Positions 1 to 8,060 of a stretch of DNA of 64,000 nt are shown one piece after another (the first letter of the stretch is position 1; every line of letters starts with the position of its first letter). The position numbers were made by a program, and so were the translations under genes. The stretch lies in contig JBEKHH010000001.1 in the NCBI GenBank assembly GCA_050012375.1, positions 1-64,000 of the forward strand, written 5' to 3'. Source of the stretch: PALSA-1353 sp050012375 (GTDB taxonomy: Bacteria; Planctomycetota; Phycisphaerae; Tepidisphaerales; Tepidisphaeraceae). Below the pieces are notes generated by a model. It made no database searches. It saw only the letters and a program-made list of their open reading frames with translations, and had not been told where the DNA came from.

Positions 1-123
1 TGCGTTGCTCAATCAGTTTGGCCGAGTGTGCCGACGGTTGGACCGCATCGACCGCAGATACCTGGCTTGGGTTCAATTGGCCAGCTGTATAATCTTCATG
101 CGGCAGGGTTTTTTCCCTTAGCC

Positions 124-1554
124 CTAAGCAGACGGCTGCTTCGGCGGCGCTTTTTCCGATGGGCTCAGCAGCACCTGTCCAACCTGCCGCTGCTGTAGCG
201 TCAGCACTTTAGCCCGAAATCCGCCGAGGCGGACTTCGTCGCCCACCCGCGGCCAGCGGTTGAGCTGCTGCACGATATAGCCGCCCACCGTATCCACGCC
301 GTTGGCTTCGATCGGTCCGATGGGCAGCCGGTCGCCCAGGTCATGCAGCGGATAAAGGCCGCTGACTCGGGCGCCCTCGCCGTCGCGGACGAGGTCAGTC
401 GGGGCGATCGGATCGAATTCGTCTTCGATCTGACCGACGATTTCCTCCAGCACATCTTCCATGGTCACCACCCCCTGCGTTAACCCGTATTCGTCCACCA
501 CGATCGCCAGATGAAGGTGGCGCATCTGGAACAGGCGAAGCAGCCGGGGCACGGGCATCAGTTCCGGAGCGAAAACCACGTCCCGCTTGATCTGCCGCAG
601 ATCGATCTGCCCGGAGCCGATGACGTGCATCGACGAACCGGGCAATCCCGCCGCGATGGCCACCGCTTCCCCGCTGGGAAGCGTTTCATCCAGGAATTTC
701 AGCTTTCCGGGAACGAGTTGAAGGTGGTTGAAAAGGTCCTTCATGTGGATCTGCCCGATGACGTGATCCAGATCGCCGTCGCACAGCGGCAGCCGCGTGA
801 ACGCGCTGCGCTGCACCGTGCCCAGGATGTCCTTCAGGGGCTGGCCGAGCAGCAGATAATCCACCTCCGGACGCGGGGTCATGATTTGCCGCACTTTCAG
901 TTGGCCAAAATCGAACGCGTTGGCCAGAAGACTGGCCTTGCCCTGGGAGATCGCGCCCTGGGCCGCCGCCTGGAGGAGCAGACCGTGCAGTTCCTCCTCG
1001 GTATGCGGTACGTACCCCGACCCCAGAGGGCCTTTGGAAGTCTTGAAGCGCGCCAGCCGGAGAACCAAATGCGTGGCGGCGTTCAGAAGCCGCGTCACCG
1101 GATAAAAAACGTACGTGAAGATCACCAGCGGGATTCCCAGCACGGCCAGAAGCCGATCGGCACGCTGAATGGCGATGTTCTTCGGCGCCTGCTCGCCGAC
1201 GACGATCTGCAACGCGACGGCCAGCGCGAAGCTGACGCCGAACGCCGCGATGTGCTGAGCCCGGGCCGACAGGTGCGCCAGCGAAGCTATCGGCGCCAGC
1301 AGGCTGGCGACGGCGGGCGCGGCAATCGCCCCCAGCCCAAGGGCCGACAGGCTCGTGCCTAGCTGGCAGCTTGAAAGAAACAGGTCCAGCCGCGTTTTGA
1401 TGAGCCGGGCCGCCCGGCCGGACATCGTGTCGGCCGAAGGAAGATACAGCCGCGTGGCGCGGGCGCTGATGGCCGCGTACTCCGCCGCGACGAAAAACGC
1501 GTTCAGCGCCACCAAACCCAGCGTGGCGAGAATTTTGAGAAATATGTTGGCCAC
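124..1554 (-). CDS. CNNM/CBS-domain membrane protein, CorC/HlyC family
   Basis: Predicted inner-membrane protein related to the CorB/CorC/PaeA group, usually linked to divalent cation or polyamine homeostasis; the substrate here is unknown. The 476 residues follow the family order: a DUF21/CNNM membrane domain (about 1-190, with FVAAEYAAISARATRL near the first helix and GEQAPKNIA later), a CBS pair (about 205-375, carrying VVDEYGLTQGVVTMEDVLE) and a CorC_HlyC C-terminal domain (about 390-465). The start is GTG at 1554 with no clear ribosome binding site; it sits 9 bp behind the stop of the upstream gene on the same strand, so the two are probably co-transcribed. Length and motifs are complete. 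Confidence 0.93.
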   Translation of the reverse strand: MANIFLKILATLGLVALNAFFVAAEYAAISARATRLYLPSADTMSGRAARLIKTRLDLFLSSCQLGTSLSALGLGAIAAPAVASLLAPIASLAHLSARAQHIAAFGVSFALAVALQIVVGEQAPKNIAIQRADRLLAVLGIPLVIFTYVFYPVTRLLNAATHLVLRLARFKTSKGPLGSGYVPHTEEELHGLLLQAAAQGAISQGKASLLANAFDFGQLKVRQIMTPRPEVDYLLLGQPLKDILGTVQRSAFTRLPLCDGDLDHVIGQIHMKDLFNHLQLVPGKLKFLDETLPSGEAVAIAAGLPGSSMHVIGSGQIDLRQIKRDVVFAPELMPVPRLLRLFQMRHLHLAIVVDEYGLTQGVVTMEDVLEEIVGQIEDEFDPIAPTDLVRDGEGARVSGLYPLHDLGDRLPIGPIEANGVDTVGGYIVQQLNRWPRVGDEVRLGGFRAKVLTLQQRQVGQVLLSPSEKAPPKQPSA

Positions 1555-1563
1555 GCAAATGCT

Positions 1564-2076
1564 TTATCTTCGCAGCGCCAGAATCAGCTCGATCTCGCCG
1601 CTGGGCCGATTCAACTGCTGGGCGATTTCCATGCTGCTTCGGCCCTGGTCGGCCAGGGCGTAGACCTGTGCGTGACGCGGATCGCTGGGCGCCCGCGGCT
1701 CCGGCGATTCAACCGGCGACCCAAACGCCGGCGGCGCCAACCCGGGCGGCGACAACGCCGGCGGCGATGGCGCCGATTTCATCGCCGCGATTTTCTCGTC
1801 CGCCTCCCGAATCAGCGATTCCAGCTTGGCCGCTCGCGTGTCGAGCTGCGCCGTGATTTGCCGCGCCATCTCCGATAGTTCCACCAACACGTTCTGCATC
1901 TGCCGCTCCACCGATCGCTGCTGGGCCAGGCTGGCATACGCCGGCGGCTTGCTCAGCGGGTCTTTCTTGCGAAACCATGGCCGGATCACCGCCGCGTACA
2001 AGATCGTGAGGATGGCCAGACAAATGGCGGCCCATTTGGTGGCGGGATCCAGATCAAGGAGGATCGGCGATGACAT
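1564..2076 (-). CDS. Membrane-anchored coiled-coil protein with C-terminal HTH-like segment (DUF2802-like)
   Basis: Small membrane-anchored protein of unknown function. Residues about 14-33 form one hydrophobic helix, followed by a basic stretch, a predicted coiled coil (about 55-100, QRSVERQMQNVLVELSEM onwards) and a Pro/Ala-rich linker. The last 30 residues (DQGRSSMEIAQQLNRPSGEI) resemble the short helix-turn-helix tail of DUF2802 proteins, which are often motility-associated elsewhere; no flagellar gene is seen here. It lies 9 bp upstream of the CNNM/CBS gene. No convincing ribosome binding site precedes ATG 2076. Family assignment is from memory of the tail motif and is tentative. Confidence 0.7.
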   Translation of the reverse strand: MSSPILLDLDPATKWAAICLAILTILYAAVIRPWFRKKDPLSKPPAYASLAQQRSVERQMQNVLVELSEMARQITAQLDTRAAKLESLIREADEKIAAMKSAPSPPALSPPGLAPPAFGSPVESPEPRAPSDPRHAQVYALADQGRSSMEIAQQLNRPSGEIELILALRR

Positions 2077-2130
2077 GGCGGCGGTGCATCGTGCCGTTAC
2101 GCCAGCAGGGAATCAAGGGAACGCGAGCAT

Positions 2131-2189
2131 GTCATTCGTCATTTGTCATTTGAGAAAAACCAGAGACAAGTGACAAATGACCAATGACA
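2131..2189. repeat. Intergenic palindrome, TGACAAATGACC family, copy 1
   Basis: Two 22-nt arms made of short TGACAAA/TGACCAA units face each other around a loop of about 15 nt; the arms match at about 20 of 22 positions. It sits between the stop of the SPFH gene and the start of the DUF2802-like gene. Related copies lie at 8012, 16051 and 48246. Confidence 0.85.
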
Positions 2190-2193
2190 TTTC

Positions 2194-3279
2194 CTACGTT
2201 TTCGGCAGCGGCGGCGGGGCGGCGGCGAAAAGATTCGCCAGTTCCGCCACCGATTGGGCCGCGACCCATGAAGACATCCCTTGTTTCCACACCAGGGTTT
2301 GGCCGGTGAGTTGTCCGGACGCCGCCTTGGCCGAAAGGTCCGAGACCGCATGCGGGCCGGACTGCGCCCCGTTGATCGCGATGTAATATGCAGCCGGCTG
2401 AGGCACCGGCGGCGGGGCCGCGCCGGCGGAGAAGGCCTGGCCCATCTGGTTGGCCATCTGATAACCCGCGGCAAGGCCCGCGCCCGCTCCGGCCAGGCCG
2501 CCGGGGTTTTTCGCCGCGTCCCGGATGGCGCTGGCCGATTCGTATTGCGTGTACGCCTGAAGGTTCCCGATCACCCCCATGCTGCTGCGCTTGTCGATGG
2601 CCGCTTCCACCTCCGGCGGCAGCGAGATGTTCTCAACCACGAAATTGCAGATTTGCAGCCCGAACGTCTCGAAATCCGGCTCAATGGCAGCGGCCGCCCA
2701 ACGCCCCACCTTGTCGTAATTCCCCGCCAGATCGAGCACCGGCATCTTGTTGTTCCCCAGGGCGTCGGCGAATCGGGAGACGACCATTTCCTTGAGCTGC
2801 TGCTCGATCTCATCCGTCGTGAACCGCGCCTCGGTTCCGGCGATGTTTTTGAGCAACGTGCCGGCATCCTTGACCTTGATGGCGAATGAGCCGAACGCCC
2901 GCACCCGCACCGGGCCGAATTCCGGGTCGCGCATCATGATGGGGTTTTGCGTGCCCCATTTGCGGTCGGTGAACGTCCGCGTCGATACGAAATAAACTTC
3001 CGCTTTGAACGGGCTGTTGAACCCGTATTTCCAGCCCGCAAGCGTCGAGAGGATCGGAAGGTTCTGCGTTTGCAGCGTGAACGTCCCCGGCTGGAACACA
3101 TCGGCGAGCTGGCCCTGATGGATAAAGGCGGCCACCTGCGATTCGCGCACGATCAGCTTGGCGCCGTTTTTGATTTCGTTTTCGTACCGTGGAAAACGCC
3201 AAACGATCGTGTCGCGCGTATCGTCGGTCCACTCGATGATGTCGATCAACTCCTGGCGGAGTTTGTCAAAAATGCCCAT
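2194..3279 (-). CDS. SPFH-domain protein with C-terminal GYF-like domain (YdjI / virion core-like)
   Basis: SPFH (stomatin/prohibitin/flotillin) scaffold protein of the bacterial YdjI/virion-core-like type, expected to assemble at the membrane. It opens with MGIFDKLRQELIDIIEW, typical of this subgroup, followed by the SPFH region (about 35-245). A glycine/alanine-rich hydrophobic stretch (about 260-295) follows, then a GYF_2-type domain (about 300-350, with YYIAINGAQSGPHAVSDL and VWKQGMSSWVAA). Bacillus relatives work with phage-shock proteins in envelope stress, but no pspA is visible here, so that role is inference. ATG 3279 has a good AAAGGAG site six bases upstream. Full length at 361 residues. 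Confidence 0.9.
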   Translation of the reverse strand: MGIFDKLRQELIDIIEWTDDTRDTIVWRFPRYENEIKNGAKLIVRESQVAAFIHQGQLADVFQPGTFTLQTQNLPILSTLAGWKYGFNSPFKAEVYFVSTRTFTDRKWGTQNPIMMRDPEFGPVRVRAFGSFAIKVKDAGTLLKNIAGTEARFTTDEIEQQLKEMVVSRFADALGNNKMPVLDLAGNYDKVGRWAAAAIEPDFETFGLQICNFVVENISLPPEVEAAIDKRSSMGVIGNLQAYTQYESASAIRDAAKNPGGLAGAGAGLAAGYQMANQMGQAFSAGAAPPPVPQPAAYYIAINGAQSGPHAVSDLSAKAASGQLTGQTLVWKQGMSSWVAAQSVAELANLFAAAPPPLPKT

Positions 3280-3455
3280 GTCCGGCTCCTTTTGTTGCTT
3301 GTCGGATCGACAAAAATATACCAGAGGAGCATAGGTCGAACAAAAGCCTGGGCGTTATAAAAGCGGGCGATTTCCCCAATCCACCGGGCCCGAGGGCTGT
3401 TTTTGGCCAAAAAAACGATTCCGCGGGCAATCCATGACAGCGGCCGCCACGTAGA

Positions 3456-3484
3456 TTAATATCCTTGGATTCGCGGGATATTAA
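3456..3484. promoter_or_regulatory. Perfect 9-bp inverted repeat upstream of a secreted-protein gene
   Basis: TTAATATCC and GGATATTAA are separated by 11 nt, 31 bp before the ATG at 3515. Its AT-richness within GC-rich DNA and its distance from the start suit a repressor operator or a leader hairpin. No regulator is identified. Confidence 0.45.
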
Positions 3485-3514
3485 CATCTCGCGTGCTGCG
3501 AAGGAGCTTTTGTC

Positions 3515-4069
3515 ATGCGATTTTGCGTGCGTTGGGCGGCGTGCGTCGGGCTGCTTGTGGCGATGGCTTCGCCATCCCGGGCCGATCAGGTGAACAATCC
3601 GCATTACGACGTGTGGGCCAGGTTCAAAGCCGGTTCCAGCCGCACTTGGACCGGGACGGTGCAGGCCGGGTCGCTGCACATTCGCGTGCAGATGACCTCC
3701 ACCCTCTCGGAAGTGACGGCTGATCACGTCACCATCGAGACGCGGACCACAACGGATTTCGGCCACGGGCCCCATACCGGCAAACCCCTCCGCGATACCC
3801 AGGACGCCAAGATTGAGGCGCAAGACGTCAAGGACCTTGGCGAGCAAACCGTTCAGGCCATGGGTCGCTCCTTCAATTGCAGGGTGTACCAAATGATGGA
3901 CGACACCGTGGATGGAAAGGAACGGCCGTGGGGCGGCAAGGCCATGGTTTGGGTTTGTTCCGAAGTGCCTGGCGGCGTCGTGAAGATCGATGCCAATCCA
4001 CAGAACACATCGGCCTCGGGGCAGAACGCGCTGATTGTGTACGAGTTGAGCGCGTACGAGGCGAAGTAA
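3515..4069 (+). CDS. Secreted protein of unknown function
   Basis: A 184-residue protein with a clear Sec signal peptide (residues 1-23, ending SPSRA before DQVNN). The mature part is mostly beta-strand-like, with a repeated threonine-rich pattern (SRTWTGTVQAGSLHIRVQM) and two cysteines around residues 121 and 150 that could form a disulfide. I do not recognise the family; it resembles small lipid-binding-like secreted proteins of planctomycetes only in general style. A strong AAGGAG site precedes ATG 3515 by nine bases. It stands alone, with an inverted repeat upstream and a hairpin terminator downstream, converging on the DegT gene. Confidence 0.8.
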   Translation: MRFCVRWAACVGLLVAMASPSRADQVNNPHYDVWARFKAGSSRTWTGTVQAGSLHIRVQMTSTLSEVTADHVTIETRTTTDFGHGPHTGKPLRDTQDAKIEAQDVKDLGEQTVQAMGRSFNCRVYQMMDDTVDGKERPWGGKAMVWVCSEVPGGVVKIDANPQNTSASGQNALIVYELSAYEAK

Positions 4070-4124
4070 TCATCGCCGCCCAGATACAGGCACACGATTC
4101 TCGACCCCCCCTCTTCCGTTTAGC

Positions 4125-4151
4125 CGCGACCCGAAGGGGATCGCGTTTTTT
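4125..4151 (+). terminator. Rho-independent terminator after the secreted-protein gene
   Basis: CGCGA-CCC pairs with GGG-(GA)-TCGCG across a GAA loop and is followed by six T. It carries the TTTAGCC lead-in at 4119-4125, which marks it as a member of the palindrome family also seen at 13890, 27178, 39195, 40095, 41960 and 56103. Confidence 0.65.
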
Positions 4152-4213
4152 GATTGTTCGAGAATCGCCGACGCCGATTTAGCTGGACATCTCCAACCCC
4201 CCATGTTCTTGAA

Positions 4214-5356
4214 TCAGAACCGTCCCTTTCGCGAGATCAGCGTCTTGTCCAGCGTCTTTTCCAGCGCGTCGCAGACGCGATCCACCTGGCTTGGCTTCAT
4301 CGTCGTGAAAAATGGCAGCGCCAGCGTGCGCGCCGCGACGTATTCGCAAAACGGCATGTCCCCGCTCTTTGTGCCCAGCAACTGCTGCATGTAGGGCTGA
4401 AGATGGATCGGGGGAAAATAGTTGCTACAGCCGATCCCTTCCAGTCGCAGGTTGCGGATGATCTGGTCGCGGTCGCCCGGCTCGAACAGGTCGTTCAATC
4501 TCACCACGAACACGAACCAACTCATGTGCGTGTCGTCCTGGAGCGTCGGCAGGATCAGGTAGCGGTTGGTCATCAGCCGCTGCATGTAGCGGTGGGCCAC
4601 CCGGCGGCGTTTCTCCAGAATCCCATCAAGCCGTGACATCTGCGCAACGCCCAGCGCCGCGGCGATTTCGCTCAGCCGATAGTTGTACCCCAGACGCGCA
4701 TGGTCCAGCCAGTTCATGCTGTCCCGGCCCTGGTTGCGAAGGGATTGGCAGACGGAGGCGAAGTTGTCGTCGTCGGTGACGATCATCCCGCCCTCGCCGG
4801 TGGTGATTTGCTTGTTGGGATAAAACCCGAACACCGCCGCCCGGCCGAAAGACCCGATCGGCCGGCTGGCGAATTGCCCGCCGAATCCTTCGCACGCGTC
4901 CTCGATCAGGATCAATTCGTTTTTCTGCGCCACCTGTTCGATCTCGATCATCCCCACCGGGTTTCCGAATGCTTCCACCGCAACGATGGCTTTGGTCTTT
5001 GGCGTGATGGCGGCGGCGGCTTTGTCGGGGTCCAGGTTCAGCGTTTGCGGATCGATGTCCGCGAAGACCGGCCTCGCCCCCACGTACAAAATGCAATTGG
5101 CCGATGCCACGAAGCTGAACGGCGTGGTGATGACTTCGTCCCCGCTCTTGATGCCGGCGGCAACCATGGTGGCGTGCAGGCCCGCCGTCCCGGAGGAAAC
5201 CCCGACGGCATAGCGCCGGCCGGCCACCTTCGCGCACAGTCGCTCGAACTCCACGATTTTCGGCCCGATGGAAAGGGTCGCGGTTTGCAATACATCCACA
5301 ACCGCGTCGATGTCGGATGGGTCAATGTCGGGCTGGGACAGCGGGATAGGGGCCAT
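4214..5356 (-). CDS. DegT/DnrJ/EryC1/StrS family PLP-dependent sugar aminotransferase
   Basis: Aminotransferase acting on nucleotide-linked keto-sugars for surface polysaccharide or glycan synthesis. The fold-type I signature is complete: an SSGTAGLHA phosphate-binding region near residue 55, EDACEGFGG (aspartate contacting the PLP ring) and the Schiff-base lysine in FYPNKQITTGEGG. The C-terminal region carries NYFPPIHLQPYMQ, usual in this family. I chose ATG 5356 (MAPIPLSQPDIDP), which gives 380 residues; an ORF extension to 5428 adds 24 non-conserved residues. No sugar biosynthesis genes adjoin it, so the substrate cannot be inferred. It converges on the secreted-protein gene upstream. Confidence 0.92.
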   Translation of the reverse strand: MAPIPLSQPDIDPSDIDAVVDVLQTATLSIGPKIVEFERLCAKVAGRRYAVGVSSGTAGLHATMVAAGIKSGDEVITTPFSFVASANCILYVGARPVFADIDPQTLNLDPDKAAAAITPKTKAIVAVEAFGNPVGMIEIEQVAQKNELILIEDACEGFGGQFASRPIGSFGRAAVFGFYPNKQITTGEGGMIVTDDDNFASVCQSLRNQGRDSMNWLDHARLGYNYRLSEIAAALGVAQMSRLDGILEKRRRVAHRYMQRLMTNRYLILPTLQDDTHMSWFVFVVRLNDLFEPGDRDQIIRNLRLEGIGCSNYFPPIHLQPYMQQLLGTKSGDMPFCEYVAARTLALPFFTTMKPSQVDRVCDALEKTLDKTLISRKGRF

Positions 5357-5986
5357 GGGACAGGTGGAATGATAAGCTGGGCGGTCCGAAACCGGAAACT
5401 TTTGCGATTTTGGCCGGGTATTTATCACACTCGATCTCAGAAAGTCCCATTTAGGGGGGGGTGGGGGCGCTTCGCGAGAGGGGGAGATGGGGAGACATGG
5501 AGACGGGGAGACAAGGATGCAGGCACGAAGGCACTGTCTTCGACAAGCTCAGACCCCGAGCCTGTCGAGGGGAGGCACGAAGGCACGAAGGGATACAGGC
5601 ACATTTGGCGTTGCATGGAAGCGGGCAGCTAGACCGTGGGTGCAGGAACGGCCCGATGCCGCCCCGCCACTCCGTCGGTTTTTTCCTTTCCCAAACTAAT
5701 ACCTAACAATGGTTCGGATTGCAACAGAAAAACCCTTGAATTCGGTGGGCGGAAAAAAGAGAAAGGCAGCGGTAAATGATATGTAAGCGTTCCGCCAACC
5801 CCGTCTCCGCGCCGGTGAATCGATCTGGCAACATGGGCCGACCTGGAGGCGCTCATGGAAGCCACGGTCAACGGCAAGGCGGACGCCCGGCGCCGGCGCA
5901 TCGACGAACAGCGAGCCAGCGGACAATCCGTTCTCGCCTGATGCAAAGCCAACGATGCTCAGACAGCGATCAACAGACCAGGAGAG
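5357..5986. other. Intergenic stretch without a supported gene
   Basis: About 630 bp hold no ORF I can support. It contains a G-rich imperfect tandem tract (5480-5516), three copies of a short AAGGCACGAAGG unit, and an imperfect palindrome CGACAAGCTC / GAGCCTGTCG near 5550-5575. A short frame ending at 5941 looks protein-like but is closed by a stop only 37 codons upstream. The composition suggests decayed mobile or repeat DNA. Confidence 0.5.
5480..5600. repeat. G-rich GGGGAGACA tract and AAGGCACGAAGG repeats
   Basis: Four or five imperfect copies of a GGGGAGAYR unit run from 5480 to 5516, followed by AAGGCACGAAGG units near 5519, 5574 and 5581 flanking a hairpin built from CGACAAGCTC and GAGCCTGTCG. 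The G-runs could form a G-quadruplex on the + strand. Type is unknown. Confidence 0.5.
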
Positions 5987-6253
5987 TCAAACATCCTTCA
6001 CGACGGCGCCTTCGGCGATATGCTCCAGCTTGGTGATGGTGTCGTAGGGGACGTTCATCTTCTTGAACCACGCGATGAGCGCCTCCGGCCGCGGGCCTTC
6101 CCAATAACAGAAGATTTTGCCTTCGGTCAGGTTGGCAAAGCTTTCGTGGCATTTGACCTGCGGATCCTGCTGGGTGGCGACGGAGACCTTGCAGAACTGG
6201 TCCCGTGAAAAGCCCTTGGGGGGCAACGTGTGAGTGACCATGAATTTCGGCAT
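5987..6253 (-). CDS. DUF4242 family small protein (SCO4226-like)
   Basis: An 88-residue ferredoxin-like-fold protein that matches DUF4242: opening MPKFMVTHTLPPKGFS, central KCHESFANLTEGKIFCYWEG, and an ending with VPYDTITKLEHI. The Streptomyces member SCO4226 binds nickel, so metal binding is possible but not shown; one histidine and two cysteines (residues about 36 and 50) are candidate ligands. ATG 6253 has an AAGGAG site nine bases upstream. It stands alone between a repeat-rich gap and an IS66 remnant. Confidence 0.8.
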   Translation of the reverse strand: MPKFMVTHTLPPKGFSRDQFCKVSVATQQDPQVKCHESFANLTEGKIFCYWEGPRPEALIAWFKKMNVPYDTITKLEHIAEGAVVKDV

Positions 6254-6409
6254 AACGATTTTCTCCTTGTTTCTCTGATTGATTTGGTTTCAGTTTCTGG
6301 TTTCGTCGGCGTTTTTAATTGGTAAAATGTGGGGAGTCAAGTTTTCTGTAAGCGCTCGGCTGACCTTTCAATTACCCACAAGTCGCGACCGCTCCACGAA
6401 CCTCGTCCT

Positions 6410-6742
6410 TTATTTGACAATGCCTCGCGCCAAAGTGGCGTGATGAGCATTCAGCACCGCCCGCTGTTCGGCCATCAGGTCGCGCTTCCACACATCCGGA
6501 AGATAGTTTGGCAATTCTTCCGGCGGCAGAGCCGGCAAGTAGGCCAAAACGCTGCGGAGATAAAATTGCACGTCGATCTCGTGACGCTGGGAGCTGGCAA
6601 TCAGCGACCACAGGATCGCATGGCACTGGGCGGATTCGTTATGCCCAGAGAACAGCCAATTTTTACGACCGATGGCCACGCGCCGCAGGGCGCGTTCGGC
6701 CACGTTGTTCTCTATGCTCAGGCGAGGATCGGTCGTGTAGAC
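6410..6742 (-). pseudogene. IS66-family transposase remnant (C-terminal part)
   Basis: The frame reads DPRLSIENNVAERALRRVA then IGRKNWLFSGHNES and SLIASSQRHEIDVQFYL, the well-conserved C-terminal end of IS66 TnpC-type transposases. About 110 residues remain of roughly 500; homology fades upstream of about 6742 without a start codon or the catalytic DDE domain's earlier acidic residues. No terminal inverted repeats or tnpA/tnpB companions are visible. It marks a past insertion at this accessory site. Confidence 0.85.
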
Positions 6743-6976
6743 GGTCTGCGACCTTCTACTGCTCTATTGTCCAATGTCTCATGTCTCGACGCCCAGCGTC
6801 GCCCTTTCTACTGGCGCGAGCGATCCAAAAATCGCCGCAGTTTTCAAATAGTTGTTACACTCATCCCGGCGGCCGCTATGTGGCACCGCCGGGCAGACAC
6901 AGCTCTCGCTAGCCAGTCCGAACAGTAGTCGTTCGCAGGTTTTCAACTTAGAGGCTCTTAATTGGGAAGGATGCCA

Positions 6977-7291
6977 ATGAAATACGTGATTAGCTGGTTC
7001 GAACGCCCGCAGGGTTCGCCCATGGAGTACGAGAATGCCCAGAAGCGAATCCTTGAAGTATTCGGCCAATGGAAAGCGCCCGCCGGTTTCAAGATCGACT
7101 TTTTCGTCATTCGAGTCGGCGAGTGGGGCGGCCATATGTTGATGGAATGTGACGATCTCGTGACCATTCACAAATTCTGTTCCATGCTGCCCGCTTTCGT
7201 CTTCGAGGTGCGGCCCGTCATCCCAGTCGAGGAAGCCGTCCGCGGCGAACTCGAGGTCATCGCCTGGCGCGACGGCCTCAAACGCAAATGA
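6977..7291 (+). CDS. DUF3303 family protein
   Basis: A 104-residue protein starting MKYVISWFERPQGSPMEYENAQ, with the single-domain pattern of DUF3303: ENAQKRILEVFGQW, then a central GEWGGHMLMECDD and FEVRPVIPVEEAV. Its function is not known; relatives look like dimeric alpha-beta-barrel (ferredoxin-like) proteins. A GGAAGG site eight bases before ATG 6977 favours this start over 6962. It lies alone beside the IS66 remnant. Confidence 0.8.
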   Translation: MKYVISWFERPQGSPMEYENAQKRILEVFGQWKAPAGFKIDFFVIRVGEWGGHMLMECDDLVTIHKFCSMLPAFVFEVRPVIPVEEAVRGELEVIAWRDGLKRK

Positions 7292-7402
7292 CGGGACTGG
7301 GGACATTCATGATTTATCCCTCAACACGGCCTAACTGTTTACCGTTCCGCCGAAAAAACGGTGAGAAGCGGTGACATCCACCGTTTCCGTTTTCGCCGCG
7401 AC

Positions 7403-7630
7403 TCAAATTTCACACGGACAGCTCGGGAGCTGTCCGTGCGGATCATTCCAGTATTTCCGCACCAGTTCTTCGGCCGAGTGGATCTCCCGCATTCGCATCA
7501 AATCCGGCTGCTGCTCAAAGATGAACTTGATGCGGTCCCGATCGGCATCCTTCTCGTCGTCGGGTCGTTTGTAATCGCGCGGCAAGACGATCACTATGTT
7601 GTGCATGATTTCATATGCAGTGTTGTTCAT
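7403..7630 (-). CDS. Small hypothetical protein
   Basis: A 75-residue charged protein (MNNTAYEIMHNIVIVLPRDY...) with no family I recognise. Support comes from a strong GGAGG site seven bases before ATG 7630 and from its position 30 bp downstream of the superinfection-immunity-like gene, same strand, so they form a likely two-gene unit. The middle is acidic-basic (PDDEKDADRDRIKFIFEQQ) and probably helical. It could be a regulator or partner of its neighbour; that is inference. Confidence 0.55.
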   Translation of the reverse strand: MNNTAYEIMHNIVIVLPRDYKRPDDEKDADRDRIKFIFEQQPDLMRMREIHSAEELVRKYWNDPHGQLPSCPCEI

Positions 7631-7660
7631 CGTCCATCCTCCATCGCGAATGGTTGAGGG

Positions 7661-7864
7661 TTAGTCGTCTGCGACTCGCTTCTCAACAGCCGTGCTCGCC
7701 CAAACCAAGGCGACCACCCAGCCGAGGAACGTCCACCCTAGAAATATGTTTAGGATGGCGATTGCCCCCGCGCTGGGATGCTGGCGCTGATCCGCGACAA
7801 TGAAGGGAAGGAAATAGATAAACAGAGCGGCGGCGAGCAGGCCCAGGTACATGATAGAGCCCAT
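7661..7864 (-). CDS. Superinfection immunity (Imm_superinfect) family membrane protein
   Basis: A 67-residue protein with two hydrophobic helices (about 5-24 and 32-56) joined by a short polar loop. The second helix region reads GWTFLGWVVALVWA, the hallmark of the Imm_superinfect family named after phage T4 Imm, which blocks DNA entry of a second phage. Most chromosomal members have no tested role, so phage exclusion is only a possibility. ATG 7864 is preceded by AGGAG at seven bases. It is the first gene of a two-gene unit with 7403-7630. Confidence 0.8.
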   Translation of the reverse strand: MGSIMYLGLLAAALFIYFLPFIVADQRQHPSAGAIAILNIFLGWTFLGWVVALVWASTAVEKRVADD

Positions 7865-8011
7865 GGTTGCACTCCTGTTTGAATATTGTCCAAGGTGTCT
7901 TCCGATTCAGTAAGACCTCCTCCGGTCCATCGTCCATTCAACACCCTCCCTTGATCGCCTATCGCAGATTTTTGCTTGTCTCCTTAGTTTTGAGAGCTAT
8001 ATCACCGTGAA

Positions 8012-8038
8012 ATGACAAATGACAAATGACCAATGACA
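8012..8038. repeat. TGACAAATGACC family repeat, copy 2 (single arm)
   Basis: Four consecutive TGACAAA/TGACCAA-like units lie 23 bp before the start of the next gene. Only one arm is present, so no hairpin forms here. Confidence 0.75.
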
Positions 8039-8060
8039 AGCATCGTTGTACAATCGAGCC

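Noticed and set aside
1..123. TATAAT-like box at 87-92 with a TTGGGT upstream
   Set aside because: The spacing is 15 bp, and no gene on the + strand follows; it is probably chance.
5480..5600. CRISPR-like array
   Set aside because: Units are short, imperfect and G-rich, without unique spacers of even length and without cas genes.
5629..5952. 107-codon minus-strand frame in the repeat-rich gap
   Set aside because: No ribosome site, low-complexity arginine/serine composition, and an opposite-strand frame of similar quality; likely noise.
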